DNA of 64,000 nucleotides from Chloroflexota bacterium (GTDB lineage: Bacteria; Chloroflexota; Dehalococcoidia; Bin125). Where the stretch lies: the NCBI GenBank assembly GCA_028875225.1, contig JAPPFB010000020.1, forward strand, positions 203,124 to 267,123. Reading direction: 5' to 3'. The notes beneath the pieces were generated by a model. It made no database searches. It was not told the DNA's origin and saw nothing but the letters and a program-made list of their open reading frames with translations. Shown in pieces: positions 41,382-50,250 of the stretch. Within the stretch, counting starts at the first letter, position 1. Each line of letters begins with the position of its first letter. A program made the position numbers and the translations under genes.

Positions 41382-42485
41382 CTACTCGCCTTGGGCGAAG
41401 GCCTCGACGGAGTCTCGGGCGACGTCGTCGGTCCATTGCTCGGGCGGGGACTTCATGAAGTAGGCGGAGGGTGCGAGCAGGGGGCCGGCCAGGCCGCGGT
41501 CGAGTCCGAGCTTGGCGCAACGGACGGCGTCGATGACGACGCCGGCCGAGTTGGGCGAGTCCCAGACTTCGAGCTTGAGCTCGAGATTGAGCGGCACGTC
41601 GCCGAAGGTCGTGCCTTCGATCCTGATGTGGCACCACTTGCGATCCTCGAGCCAGGGCACGTGATCGGACGGGCCGACGTGCACGTCGCCCGAGGGCATC
41701 TCGTACTCGATCTGGGAGGTGACGGCGTTGGTCTTGCTGATCTTCTTCGATTCGAGGCGCTCGCGCTCGAGCATGTTGTAGAAGTCGGTGTTGCCGCCGA
41801 AGTTGAGCTGGTAGGTGCGATCGATCTGCACGCCGCGATCTCGGAAGAGGCGGGAGAGCACGCGGTGGACGATCGTCGCGCCGACCTGGGACTTGATGTC
41901 GTCGCCGATGATCGGCGCCCCGGCGCGACGGAACCGGTTGGCCCAGTACTCTTCGCGGGCGATGAATACCGGGATGCAGTTGACGAAGCCACAGCCGGCC
42001 TCGAGCACCTGCTCGACGTACCACTTGGTCGCCTCCTCAGAGCCGACCGGCAGATAGTTGATGACGACGTCGACATCGCGATCCTTGAGGATCTGGGCCA
42101 CGTCGACGGTCGAGCCGGGAGCCTTTTCGATGACTTCGGAGAGGTACTTGCCCAGTCCGTCGTGGGTCATGCCGCGTTCTACGGGCACGCCCAGATTGGG
42201 AACGTCGGTGAATTTCACGGTGTTGTTGGGCTCGGCGAAGATCGCCTCGGACAGATCAAGGCCGACCTTGCGTGAGTCGATGTCAAAGGCGGCAACGAAG
42301 TTGAGGTCGGAGATTGAATAGCCGCCCATGACGGCGTGCATGATTCCCGGGATCTCGTCGCCGTCCTGGGCGTTCTGGTAATGGGTGACTCCCTGCACGA
42401 GGGAAGAGGCGCAGTTGCCCACACCGATGATTGCTACGTTGATTTTTCCCGACGGGGCATTGGTGGGATTCGCATCGTCAGACAT
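41382..42485 (-). CDS. ino1: myo-Inositol-1-phosphate synthase
   Basis: A 367-residue NAD-dependent enzyme that turns glucose-6-phosphate into inositol phosphate. The NAD site is [15 protein letters not shown], with [43 protein letters not shown] and '[22 protein letters not shown]' following the actinobacterial-type order closely. It is compact like the mycobacterial enzyme, not the longer eukaryotic form. AAGGAA precedes the ATG. It is divergent from the IMPase-family gene across 230 bases, which must hold both promoters. Confidence 0.95.
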   Translation of the reverse strand: MSDDANPTNAPSGKINVAIIGVGNCASSLVQGVTHYQNAQDGDEIPGIMHAVMGGYSISDLNFVAAFDIDSRKVGLDLSEAIFAEPNNTVKFTDVPNLGVPVERGMTHDGLGKYLSEVIEKAPGSTVDVAQILKDRDVDVVINYLPVGSEEATKWYVEQVLEAGCGFVNCIPVFIAREEYWANRFRRAGAPIIGDDIKSQVGATIVHRVLSRLFRDRGVQIDRTYQLNFGGNTDFYNMLERERLESKKISKTNAVTSQIEYEMPSGDVHVGPSDHVPWLEDRKWCHIRIEGTTFGDVPLNLELKLEVWDSPNSAGVVIDAVRCAKLGLDRGLAGPLLAPSAYFMKSPPEQWTDDVARDSVEAFAQGE

Positions 42486-42715
42486 GAAGAGTTCCTTCCG
42501 CGGATGGTGCGGTCAATGAGGATTGCCGAGCAGTTTCGGAATCTCGCCGTGAGACGACCGCCCCGGATCACTCAGATGTCACCTGCGAGTACTTCAATCT
42601 ATCAGCCGCTGTCTCGTACCGCAGCCATCGGCGACATATCCCGAAACGGCTGCGCTGGCAGTCGGGGGCGCCAGGTCCGAGATTGGTCGAGGCGGTCAGG
42701 CGGTAGGCTGAGGCC

Positions 42716-43540
42716 ATGCCGGACCCTCGCGAGCTGATGGCGGAGATGTATCTGCAGTTTGCGGAGCAGTTGGCGGACGCGTCAGGCGAAGCGATCCGGC
42801 CCTGGTTCCGCAGTGAGTTGCAGGTTGACCGCAAGGGTGACGGCTCACCGGTCACACAGGCCGACCGGGCGGCCGAGACGGCGATCCGCGAACGGATTGC
42901 CGATCAGTTTCCGTCGCATGGTGTGATTGGCGAGGAGTACGGCAGCGAACGGTCAGATTCCGAGTGGGTCTGGGTGATCGATCCGATTGATGGAACCGGT
43001 GCATTTGTTTCGGGGTTGCCAACGTTCGGGACGCTGATCGCGTTGATTCATGATGGGAAACCTCTGCTGGGCGTACTTGACCAACCGATATTGAACGAGC
43101 GTTGGTCGGGGGTGAGCTACCCCGGTGTCACACGTCGAACTACACACAATTCACACGTTGTCCACACGTCCTCCACGACTGATCTGGAATCTTCGATCGG
43201 CTTCGCCACGACCCCGGAGATGTTTCGCGACGCCGCTCAGCGGGCGTGGGTCGCGTTGTCATCTTCGTTTGAGCGAGTTCGCTATGGAGCCGACTGCTAT
43301 GCATACGGTCTGCTGGCCTCCGGGCTTGTGGACATTGTGTGCGAGGCGTCGCTGAAGTCCTGGGACTACCTCGCCCTGGCGCCGATCGTCGAGGGTGCGG
43401 GCGGTCGGATGACCGATTGGGACGGGGAGCAACTGACCATCGACTCTCAGGATCGAGTGTTGGCTACGGCGACTCGACGCCTCCATGAGTCGGCATTGGA
43501 GCGCCTGATGTGTGTGAATGGTCAGGCCGACGGTGGATGA
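42716..43540 (+). CDS. Inositol monophosphatase-family phosphatase
   Basis: A 274-residue lithium-sensitive-type phosphatase. Metal motifs: the Glu pair in GEEYGSE, WVIDPIDGTGAF and the closing KSWDYLALAPIVEGAGG. The family includes inositol-1-phosphatase, HisN and PIP phosphatase-like enzymes. Standing opposite ino1 it most likely handles inositol phosphate or phosphatidylinositol phosphate; histidinol-phosphatase activity cannot be excluded. Confidence 0.85.
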   Translation: MPDPRELMAEMYLQFAEQLADASGEAIRPWFRSELQVDRKGDGSPVTQADRAAETAIRERIADQFPSHGVIGEEYGSERSDSEWVWVIDPIDGTGAFVSGLPTFGTLIALIHDGKPLLGVLDQPILNERWSGVSYPGVTRRTTHNSHVVHTSSTTDLESSIGFATTPEMFRDAAQRAWVALSSSFERVRYGADCYAYGLLASGLVDIVCEASLKSWDYLALAPIVEGAGGRMTDWDGEQLTIDSQDRVLATATRRLHESALERLMCVNGQADGG

Positions 43541-43630
43541 ATCGTGGAAATCAAGCGGAAATGTGGACAAGCGGACAGGGAATCTCGTGCCAATCGAGAA
43601 GAGTTATCAACCAACAGGCGGACGAACCGA

Positions 43631-43852
43631 TCAGCCAGCCGCGTCAGCGTGGGCCTTGACCTTGCGCAGGACGGGCAATCCGGTGCGCGGATTTTCAACG
43701 ATCTCATAGCCGTCGGGGACGGCGTCGATCGCTCCCGGCTTCTCCGACTTGGCGAAGAAGTAGATTCGCTGCGAGTGATGGTTTCTCAGCTCGATGTCTC
43801 GCGCGTGGAGAAAGTAGGTCTCGTGGCGGCGGTTCGTGGTGGAATAGGCCAT
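43631..43852 (-). CDS. Small conserved-looking protein, unknown
   Basis: A 73-residue protein, MAYSTTNRRHETYFLHARDI at the start; 'PDGYEIVENPRTGLPVLRK' near the end looks like a conserved motif. No signal or membrane segment. No function known. The first possible start of the next plus-strand gene overlaps its start codon. Confidence 0.55.
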   Translation of the reverse strand: MAYSTTNRRHETYFLHARDIELRNHHSQRIYFFAKSEKPGAIDAVPDGYEIVENPRTGLPVLRKVKAHADAAG

Positions 43853-43925
43853 GGCTGCCAGCCTCCGTCTAAATGATCAGGCGCCTATGCGGTTGCATCA
43901 TATATTCAAGCGACTTTCGCGCCAG

Positions 43926-44954
43926 ATGTCAAACCGGCGGCGTTTACTCGTTACGTCGAGTACTTACAATTCACCGAGTGTTCGGCTGTGGCTGATCTGG
44001 ATTACGACGGGCTCGCTCCTCCTGGCTGGTTCGGCCTGCGGAGACACGCGGCAGCCAGCTCCACCGCCGACAGGGCAACAGGCGGACGACTGGACGGTCG
44101 TTGAGCGCGATCCGGACGCGCAATGGCTGCCGATCCTGGCGACCCAGGATCTGGCCGTGGGAGTGAAGCGGGTCGCATTCAGCCTGGACGGACTCGGGCC
44201 GAGCGAGGAACCGCCCACGGTCCGAGTGTCGTTGTTCGAACTGGACGTCGAGCGGAGTGTGCCGCGTTCCGTGCAGTTTGCCAGGTTTATCGCCTATGAC
44301 CCGAGCGTCGGCGTCGCGGCTCATGGTCACGCCAATGCCAGCGTCTCGGATCGTTCGCGGCCCATCGGCCGAGGCGTGTTTGTTGTCCCGGTCAACTTCA
44401 GCTCGGCCGGACTCTGGGGTCTGTTGCTGGAGATGGCGTCGGACGACGCGCGCGAAACGGTCAGGCTGCGATTCTCGGTTCGAGCGCGACAGGCAGCGCC
44501 TCGAGTCGGTGAGCCGGCTCCCGCGGTGGAATCGCGAACTCGCGCAGACGTGTCGACGCTCTCGGAGCTCACGTCTGATCCCGATCCGGAACCTGGGTTG
44601 TATGCGATCTCAATCGCTGAGGCGCTCAACCGCGGGCGGCCCTCGATCGTTGCTTTTGCGACGCCGGCCTTCTGTCACTCACGCACGTGCGCTCCGGTAC
44701 TCGACGCCGTCAAGGCAGTGTGGCGGGAGTTCTCGTCCGACGTGTCCGGCGTCCACGTTGAGGTGTTTGAGAATCCCAGCGAGCCCGCGCGCCTGGTCGA
44801 GGCGGAGGCGTTCACGGCCTGGCGGCTGCCGTCGGAGCCGTGGGTCTTCGTGATCGACGCGGGCGGGGTGATCCGGTACGCGTTCGAGGGAGCGATGACC
44901 GAGGAGGAGTTGCGTTCAGCGGTCGAGTGGGTGGTGCAGGACGGATGGGACTGA
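43926..44954 (+). CDS. Thioredoxin-like lipoprotein
   Basis: About 342 residues from ATG 43926; ATGs at 43887 and 43851 remain possible. The signal peptide ends in a clear lipobox, LAGSAC. A beta-rich middle region is followed by a thioredoxin fold with PSIVAFATPAFCHSRTCAPVLD, where CHSRTC provides two cysteines in a CxxxxC spacing, and WVFVIDAGG. Likely a membrane-anchored thiol or metal protein outside the cytoplasm. The overall architecture is not recognised. Confidence 0.62.
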   Translation: MSNRRRLLVTSSTYNSPSVRLWLIWITTGSLLLAGSACGDTRQPAPPPTGQQADDWTVVERDPDAQWLPILATQDLAVGVKRVAFSLDGLGPSEEPPTVRVSLFELDVERSVPRSVQFARFIAYDPSVGVAAHGHANASVSDRSRPIGRGVFVVPVNFSSAGLWGLLLEMASDDARETVRLRFSVRARQAAPRVGEPAPAVESRTRADVSTLSELTSDPDPEPGLYAISIAEALNRGRPSIVAFATPAFCHSRTCAPVLDAVKAVWREFSSDVSGVHVEVFENPSEPARLVEAEAFTAWRLPSEPWVFVIDAGGVIRYAFEGAMTEEELRSAVEWVVQDGWD

Positions 44955-44991
44955 ACGCTAGGCTGGTCTGCAGGGGAGAGCGAGGATTGGC

Positions 44992-45858
44992 ATGGCGCTG
45001 GCGAGTTCGGAGCGGGCTCAGATTCGGCAGCAGTTCGCCGCGATTGAGGGTCCGCTGAAACTGGAGTACTACCACCAGAGCCCTCGCCGGGTGATGGTTC
45101 CCGGCCGGCCGGACAAGCCGAGTTGCGTGCTGGCCAAGGAGTTGTACGAAGAAATCGCCGAGCTCTCAGACCAGATCTCGCTGACGATCTTTGAACGCGA
45201 GGAATCTGAGGCACAGGTCAAACGACGCGACATCGTCGATGTGCCGTGCGTTTTGATCCGGGGAGAGCTGAACCGCCCTCTACGCTTCTATGGCGCGCCG
45301 AACGGGCACCTGCTGGTCGCGATGATTCGCGCGATGGTACTGGCCGCCACCCGGCAATCGAAGCCATCGGTCAAGATGAAGCGGATCCTGGGCAAGCTGC
45401 GGCGTACGACGAGACTGCGGTTGCTTGGTTCAGCGGAGGATCAGATCGCCGGTCAGGCGGCCTTGGCCGCCTGCGCTGCCACCTTGCTGTCGCCAAAGTT
45501 GCAGACCGATGTGTTTGCGATTGAGGAGTTCGCGGAGATTGGCGCGCGATCCGGTGTGTCGGCTTTGCCGGCGTTGTTCATCGACGATCGTCTGTTCGCG
45601 GAGGGCCTGGTGGAGCCGTTCGAGCTGGTCGAGTTCATCGGATTGTGGCAGTCGAATCCGGAGAAGGCGCAGCTCAATCCTCCGCCTACGCAACCCGGCT
45701 CAGCGACTCCCTGGCGGCCGCCACAGCCTCCGTCGCCGCGTCGCGAGCCAAGCGCGGTCGATCCGATTGCAGCAGCAGCCGGCCGAGCACGAGAGGCTGC
45801 GGCCACGCCCGAGGGCATGCGACGCACCTCGGGCGGCCTGATCGTGCCGAATCGGTAG
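44992..45858 (+). CDS. Two-domain glutaredoxin-like (PDO-type) protein lacking CxxC
   Basis: A 288-residue protein that looks like a protein disulfide oxidoreductase with two thioredoxin halves: LKLEYYHQSPRRV and later GSAEDQIAGQAALAA in the position of the active-site helix, and VSALPALFIDD with the cis-proline. The CxxC pair is gone (only one cysteine, KPSCVLAK, near the first site). A long Pro/Arg-rich C-terminal tail follows. Structural or single-Cys role suspected. Confidence 0.55.
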   Translation: MALASSERAQIRQQFAAIEGPLKLEYYHQSPRRVMVPGRPDKPSCVLAKELYEEIAELSDQISLTIFEREESEAQVKRRDIVDVPCVLIRGELNRPLRFYGAPNGHLLVAMIRAMVLAATRQSKPSVKMKRILGKLRRTTRLRLLGSAEDQIAGQAALAACAATLLSPKLQTDVFAIEEFAEIGARSGVSALPALFIDDRLFAEGLVEPFELVEFIGLWQSNPEKAQLNPPPTQPGSATPWRPPQPPSPRREPSAVDPIAAAAGRAREAAATPEGMRRTSGGLIVPNR

Positions 45859-45950
45859 TACGCTGAGCGCATCCGAGGCGTCGGCGCCGCGAGCGGCGGC
45901 TGTTCGGCGTTTCATGCGGGTGCGACGACGGTTTGCTACGGAGATGCGTT

Positions 45951-47088
45951 GTGGCTGAAGTTGATGAACTGCGCGACATGCTGGAAGCGCTGTCGGACCA
46001 GTTGAGCGACGTCCTGGAGCGTCTTTGACCTGCCCGCGATCGAGGCTGAAGCGGCCCGCCTGGAGTCGGATTCGACGGCGCCGAGTTTCTGGGACGACTC
46101 TGAGCGAGCACGCTCGGTGATGAAGCGGCTGGCTACGCGTCAGCGCACGATCGAGGTCTGGCGGGGACTGGAAGCGCGGGTCAACGACGCTGTCGAGCTG
46201 CTCGAACTGGCCGACGATGCAGAACTGGCCAACGATCTCGCCTCGGAGGCTTCCGCGATCGGGGTGGAGATCGAGCGGCGGTCGTTCGAGTTGGCGTTTT
46301 CCGGTCCCTACGACGATCGTTCCGCCGTGATTTCGATTTATGCGGGCTCGGGCGGGATCGATTCGCAGGACTGGACGGAGATGCTGTTGCGCATGTACCA
46401 GCGATGGGCGGAGCGGGCCGGCTTCGATGTTGATCTCGTCGACCTTGTCGAGGGTGAAGAGGCCGGCCTGAAGTCGGCGATGCTTGAGGTTCGAGGCGAA
46501 TCGGATGGCGGCGGCGCCTATGGCTGGCTGCGCGCCGAGCACGGCGTGCACCGGCTGGTGCGGATCTCGCCGTTCGACCAGAATCACGCTCGCCATACCT
46601 CGTTCGCGCGAGTTGAGATCATGCCGGAAACCGAAGGCGCAGCCGAGGTCGCGATCGATGACGACGACATCAAGATCGACGTGTACCGCGCCTCGGGCAA
46701 CGGCGGCCAGAACGTGCAGAAGAATTCGACGGCGGTCCGCATTACGCACTTGCCCACCGGTTTCGTGGTCAGCTGCCAGAACGAGCGGTCGCTGCGGCGC
46801 AACCGAGAGTCGGCCATGCGCGTGCTGGAGGCTCGATTGCTGATGCTGGAGGAGCAGAAGCGCGAGGAGGAACGCCTGGCGATTCGCGGCGAGCATATCG
46901 AGGCGGGCTGGGGCAACCAGATTCGCTCCTACGTCCTGCAGCCATACCGAATGGTGAAGGACCTGCGCACCCAGCATGAGACCTCCGACGCCGACCGGGT
47001 ACTCGACGGTGATATTGAGGAGTTCCTGCGGGCGTCGCTCCAGCATCAGATCGGCCAGGAAACGAGGCGAGCAGGGGCTCTGGCATGA
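45951..47088 (+). CDS. prfB: Peptide chain release factor 2 (programmed +1 frameshift)
   Basis: The gene is join(45951..46025, 46027..47088). A GTG start with GGAG seven bases upstream opens 25 codons ending CTT, followed by an in-frame TGA; reading resumes +1 as GAC. The fused product is 378 residues. SPF in RISPFDQNHARHTS is the RF2 anticodon-like tripeptide; SGNGGQNVQKNSTA holds the GGQ peptidyl-hydrolysis motif. RF2 thus regulates its own level by TGA readthrough efficiency. Its end overlaps the peptidase gene as ATGA. Confidence 0.95.
46015..46029 (+). promoter_or_regulatory. prfB +1 programmed frameshift site
   Basis: GGAG (46016-46019) lies three bases ahead of CTT TGA C (46023-46029), the canonical 'Shine-Dalgarno, CUU, UGA, C' shift site of bacterial prfB. 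The skipped base is T46026. Confidence 0.93.
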
Positions 47089-48596
47089 AGCGACATGTAG
47101 TCCCGTCGGTCATTTCTGTGCTGGTTGCTCTCGGTACGTTGACATTGCTGGGTTTGGGCGGGTTCGAGCAGGCCGGCGCGCAGTCCGTCGAGCAGGGACC
47201 AGTCGTCCAGGGAACCAGATTTGAGAACTCGTGGCCGGACTCCGTGGTCGTCACGGCGCTGGTTGACGACGCGGCGAACGTTGAGTCCGTCACCTTCCTC
47301 TATACGATCCTGCCGGAAGGCGCCTTGACTCGCGAGGCGGCCGAGATCAACACGGGCGACGTCACCCGTATCCGCGCGGAGTTTCCGACACGCGATCCCC
47401 AACTGTGGATTCCCGCCGGCGCTGACTTCGAGTGGCGCTGGGAGTTCGTCTTCGACTCGGGCGAGAAGTTCGAGACCGAGCCACAGATCTGGCGCTATGA
47501 GGATCCGCGGTTCGAGTGGCAATCGCTCAAGGAAGGCGACCTGGAGGTCGTCTGGTACGACAACCGCGGCGTCGCGGAGACGATGTTGCAGGAGGGGCTG
47601 GCGGCGCTCGAAGAAATCTCGCCGTTCCTGGGGCTCGACGAGTTGATTCCGATCAAGGTCTACGTCTGGGCCAATACGGGAGACGCCCGCGAGGTCGAGC
47701 GGATTGAATCGGAGCGGTTTGAGGAGTCGGTGATCACCGGCGGCACGCGCGTGCTGGCCGATCTGGTACACATCTATCAGCCATCGCGCTGGGTTGTCCG
47801 GCACGAGCTGACGCACGTATTGACGAAGCTGGCGGGCGAGGGTCCCTACGGCGTCCTGCCTGCCTGGCTCGACGAAGGCATGGCGACCCTGGCGGAGGGA
47901 GACTGGATCGAGCGCCGGGGCGGCGCGCTGCAGTTTGCGATCAACAACGACCAGGTGTTGTCGCTGCGCAGCATGGAGTCGCCCTCCAATCGGCCCGGTT
48001 TTGTCGACATTTTCTATGGTCAGTCAGCCGCGATTGTCCTGTACCTCCTTGGGGAGTACGGCACTGAGAAGATGAATGAGCTGTTTGCCACGTTCAAGGA
48101 GGGGTCGTCGGTCGAAGACGCGCTCGACAAGGTCTACGGCCTGTCGCGCGACGAGTTGGACAACGACTGGCGCGAATCGGTCGGGCTGGGGCCACGGGAG
48201 GTTGGCGAGGACCGCTCGACGGAGATCGAGGATGAGGTGATCGCTGGTCCAGAGGTCGCGGAGGATGAGCAATCGGACGATGCGGACCCAGCGCCTGAAT
48301 CAGAACAACCAGCATCGACGGACGACCGAGAAGAAACGGACGACGCCGGTCAGGCGATCCAGGAGTCAGAATCGGGCGACGCCGAGACGGAACAGGTCGC
48401 CGCGGCCCGGACCGAAGAGGAGATCGCTGAGCGGACAGAGGAGATTCAACGGCGGCAGGATCAGCGGCGATCCGGTCCCGTCTTCGAAGTCCCGGCGCCG
48501 TTCCCCTGGGAATACCCGTTGATCGGCGTCGCGGGCGCGCTGGTACTGCTCAGCGGCCTCTTGCTGGTTCGAGTGCTGACGCCACGTCGGGACTGA
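47085..48596 (+). CDS. Peptidase-MA-like zinc metallopeptidase, membrane anchored
   Basis: A 503-residue protein with a signal peptide (VISVLVALGTLTLLGLGG), a beta-rich domain, and a gluzincin-type catalytic part: VRHELTHVLTKL (HExxH-like HELTH) and PAWLDEGMATLAEGD with the third-ligand Glu. A long acidic Glu/Asp/Gln linker (about residues 385-465) and a C-terminal membrane helix (YPLIGVAGALVLLSGLLLV) follow. Probably acts outside the membrane. The 35096 protein is its degenerate relative. Confidence 0.78.
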   Translation: MKRHVVPSVISVLVALGTLTLLGLGGFEQAGAQSVEQGPVVQGTRFENSWPDSVVVTALVDDAANVESVTFLYTILPEGALTREAAEINTGDVTRIRAEFPTRDPQLWIPAGADFEWRWEFVFDSGEKFETEPQIWRYEDPRFEWQSLKEGDLEVVWYDNRGVAETMLQEGLAALEEISPFLGLDELIPIKVYVWANTGDAREVERIESERFEESVITGGTRVLADLVHIYQPSRWVVRHELTHVLTKLAGEGPYGVLPAWLDEGMATLAEGDWIERRGGALQFAINNDQVLSLRSMESPSNRPGFVDIFYGQSAAIVLYLLGEYGTEKMNELFATFKEGSSVEDALDKVYGLSRDELDNDWRESVGLGPREVGEDRSTEIEDEVIAGPEVAEDEQSDDADPAPESEQPASTDDREETDDAGQAIQESESGDAETEQVAAARTEEEIAERTEEIQRRQDQRRSGPVFEVPAPFPWEYPLIGVAGALVLLSGLLLVRVLTPRRD

Positions 48597-48682
48597 CAAG
48601 TCGGGCTGAGGCGAGCCACGAACTCGACGATGCGTGGCCGACGGTCTCGAGATGTGAATGTTACCCTGAATCCAGTGACCTG

Positions 48683-48706
48683 CCTGCCCTACGTGGTGTA
48701 GACAGG
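48683..48706. other. Small hairpin beside the three-way junction
   Basis: CCTG-cc-CTAC / GTAG-a-CAGG forms a short bulged stem ahead of the larger element. Possibly part of the same structure. Confidence 0.4.
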
Positions 48707-48715
48707 ACGCTACAT

Positions 48716-48801
48716 TGGCGGGCGACCACCGTCGGGAGAGATAGCGCGGTGATCGCCCTAGCCCGGGGCCATGCCTGCTTCATGGCTCCGGGCTGCCGCC
48801 A
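48716..48801. ncRNA. Candidate structured RNA: compact three-way junction
   Basis: P1 is TGGCGG (48716-48721) with CCGCCA (48796-48801). P2 is GCGACCACCG (48722-48731) with CGGTGATCGC (48747-48756), one mismatch. P3 is GCCCGGGGCCATG (48761-48773) with CATGGCTCCGGGC (48781-48793), one G-T. The junction joins with 0, 4 and 2 unpaired bases. Orientation is not decided: each strand has one mismatch and one wobble. No known riboswitch or ncRNA family is recognised. It could also be an inverted-repeat element. Confidence 0.45.
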
Positions 48802-48881
48802 CGCTACCAGATGTTTCGACCCATCCATATCGGTATCAGTAGACTGCTGCAAGCGATCTGTATGGAGGATTGAGGTCATGG

Positions 48882-49778
48882 TCAGCGCTGCTGCGAGATA
48901 CGGGCCGCGCGGGTGACATTGTTGAGCAGCATCGCGACTGTCATCGGGCCAACTCCACCGGGTACGGGCGTGATTGCCGTCGCGATCTCGGAGACGGGCC
49001 CGAAGTCTACGTCGCCGACCAATCGGTAGCCGCGCTTGCGCGTGGCGTCTTCGACGCGATTGACGCCGACGTCAATCACGGTGACGCCTGCGTGGACCAT
49101 GTTGGCCGTGATGGTTTGCGGCCGGCCGGTCGCGGCGACGAGAATGTCGGCTTCCCTGGTGATCGCGGACAAGTCGGTCGTGTTGGTGTGACAGAGGGTC
49201 ACGGTTGCGTTCGCGCCCTGGCGCTTCTGGGCGAGCATGACGGCCAGCGGCATGCCAACCAAGCGGCTGCGTCCCACGATCACGACGTGCTTGCCGCCTG
49301 GATCGGCTCCGCTGCGGACCAGCAGTTGTTGTACGCCGTGCGGCGTCGCCGGAAGAAATCGTTCGCGGCCCTGGAGGATGCGTCCCTGGTTGATGGGGTG
49401 CAGCCCGTCGACGTCTTTGAGGGGATCGATCCGATCGAGCAGCGAATCAGGGTCGACTCCGTCGGGCAGCGGCAGTTGCACGATGATGCCGTGCACGTCC
49501 GGATCGGCGTTGAGCAAATCAATTCGGTCACGAATCTTGCGATCGGTTTGCCGGGGGTCGGAGTCTGCTTCGATCTTGTGAATGACGACCTTGATCCCGG
49601 TTTCCTGACCGGCGCGCTGCTTGCTTCTGACGTAGGAGGCGGAGGCCGGATTTTGCCCAACGAGAATCACGGCGAGGTGAGGTAACAGTCCCCGAGCGAT
49701 CATGTCCTCGACCTGCCGGGCGAGCGCCTCGCGAATGCCGGCGGCAATGGCAGCGCCATCGATGATCGTGGCCGTCAT
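48882..49778 (-). CDS. folD: Methylenetetrahydrofolate dehydrogenase/cyclohydrolase
   Basis: A 298-residue bifunctional one-carbon enzyme. The catalytic lysine lies in YVRSKQRAGQETG, followed by 'QLPLPDGVDPDSLLDRIDPLKDVDGLHPIN', the NADP loop GRSRLVGMPLAVML and the C-terminal PVPGGVGPMTVAMLLNN. Length typical. Divergent from acpS across 74 bases. Confidence 0.96.
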   Translation of the reverse strand: MTATIIDGAAIAAGIREALARQVEDMIARGLLPHLAVILVGQNPASASYVRSKQRAGQETGIKVVIHKIEADSDPRQTDRKIRDRIDLLNADPDVHGIIVQLPLPDGVDPDSLLDRIDPLKDVDGLHPINQGRILQGRERFLPATPHGVQQLLVRSGADPGGKHVVIVGRSRLVGMPLAVMLAQKRQGANATVTLCHTNTTDLSAITREADILVAATGRPQTITANMVHAGVTVIDVGVNRVEDATRKRGYRLVGDVDFGPVSEIATAITPVPGGVGPMTVAMLLNNVTRAARISQQR

Positions 49779-49852
49779 GCGCTCAGGGTATGCCAGAGTT
49801 GCGGGCTGCTCTGTGACGTGGTTGCTCGATCGCGTTGGTAGGCTGCGAATCG

Positions 49853-50239
49853 ATGTTCGGCGATCTGACCTGCGGCGTGGACCTGCTCCTGATTGAGCGG
49901 TTTGAGAGCGTGCTCAATCGACATCCGGAGCGTTTTCCCCGGCGCATCCTGACCGACCGCGAGCGCGAGTACTGCGGCGATCGGATCGCTGAAATGGCCG
50001 TCCGGTTTGCCGGGAAAGAAGCGGTAATGAAGTGCCTGGGAACCGGAGTTCGCGGCGTCAAGTGGAAGGAAATCGAGATCCTGGCCAACGCCCGGGGCAA
50101 GCCGGTCGTGATCCTGCACGGCGGCGCGCGTGAGCGAGCCTATGAGATCGGCCTGGAACGGATCGAGATTAGCCTGACTCACGAGAAGCACATGGTCTGC
50201 GCGTTCGCCGTGGGGCAACCGAAGCTGGGAACCCGATAG
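49853..50239 (+). CDS. acpS: Holo-[acyl-carrier-protein] synthase
   Basis: A 128-residue phosphopantetheinyl transferase of the AcpS type. The metal ligand Asp lies in CGVDLLLIERF, and FAGKEAVMKCLGTG is the second motif. It loads ACP for fatty-acid synthesis; fabF lies 3.4 kb downstream. ATG 49853 gives the family start. It precedes the NAD(P)HX repair gene by 11 bases, a pairing common in bacteria. Confidence 0.93.
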   Translation: MFGDLTCGVDLLLIERFESVLNRHPERFPRRILTDREREYCGDRIAEMAVRFAGKEAVMKCLGTGVRGVKWKEIEILANARGKPVVILHGGARERAYEIGLERIEISLTHEKHMVCAFAVGQPKLGTR

Positions 50240-50250
50240 GGAGAGGGACG

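Noticed and set aside
43541..43630. Replication origin or DnaA boxes near TTATCAACC
   Set aside because: Only a single weak match; no cluster and no dnaA/dnaN nearby.
45951..46028. Short frame ending in TGA as a separate gene or prfB pseudogene
   Set aside because: CTT TGA C with an upstream GGAG is the standard programmed frameshift; the two parts make one RF2.
45700..47046. Long minus-strand frame opposite prfB
   Set aside because: Antisense to a clear RF2 gene with GGQ and SPF motifs; no domain of its own.
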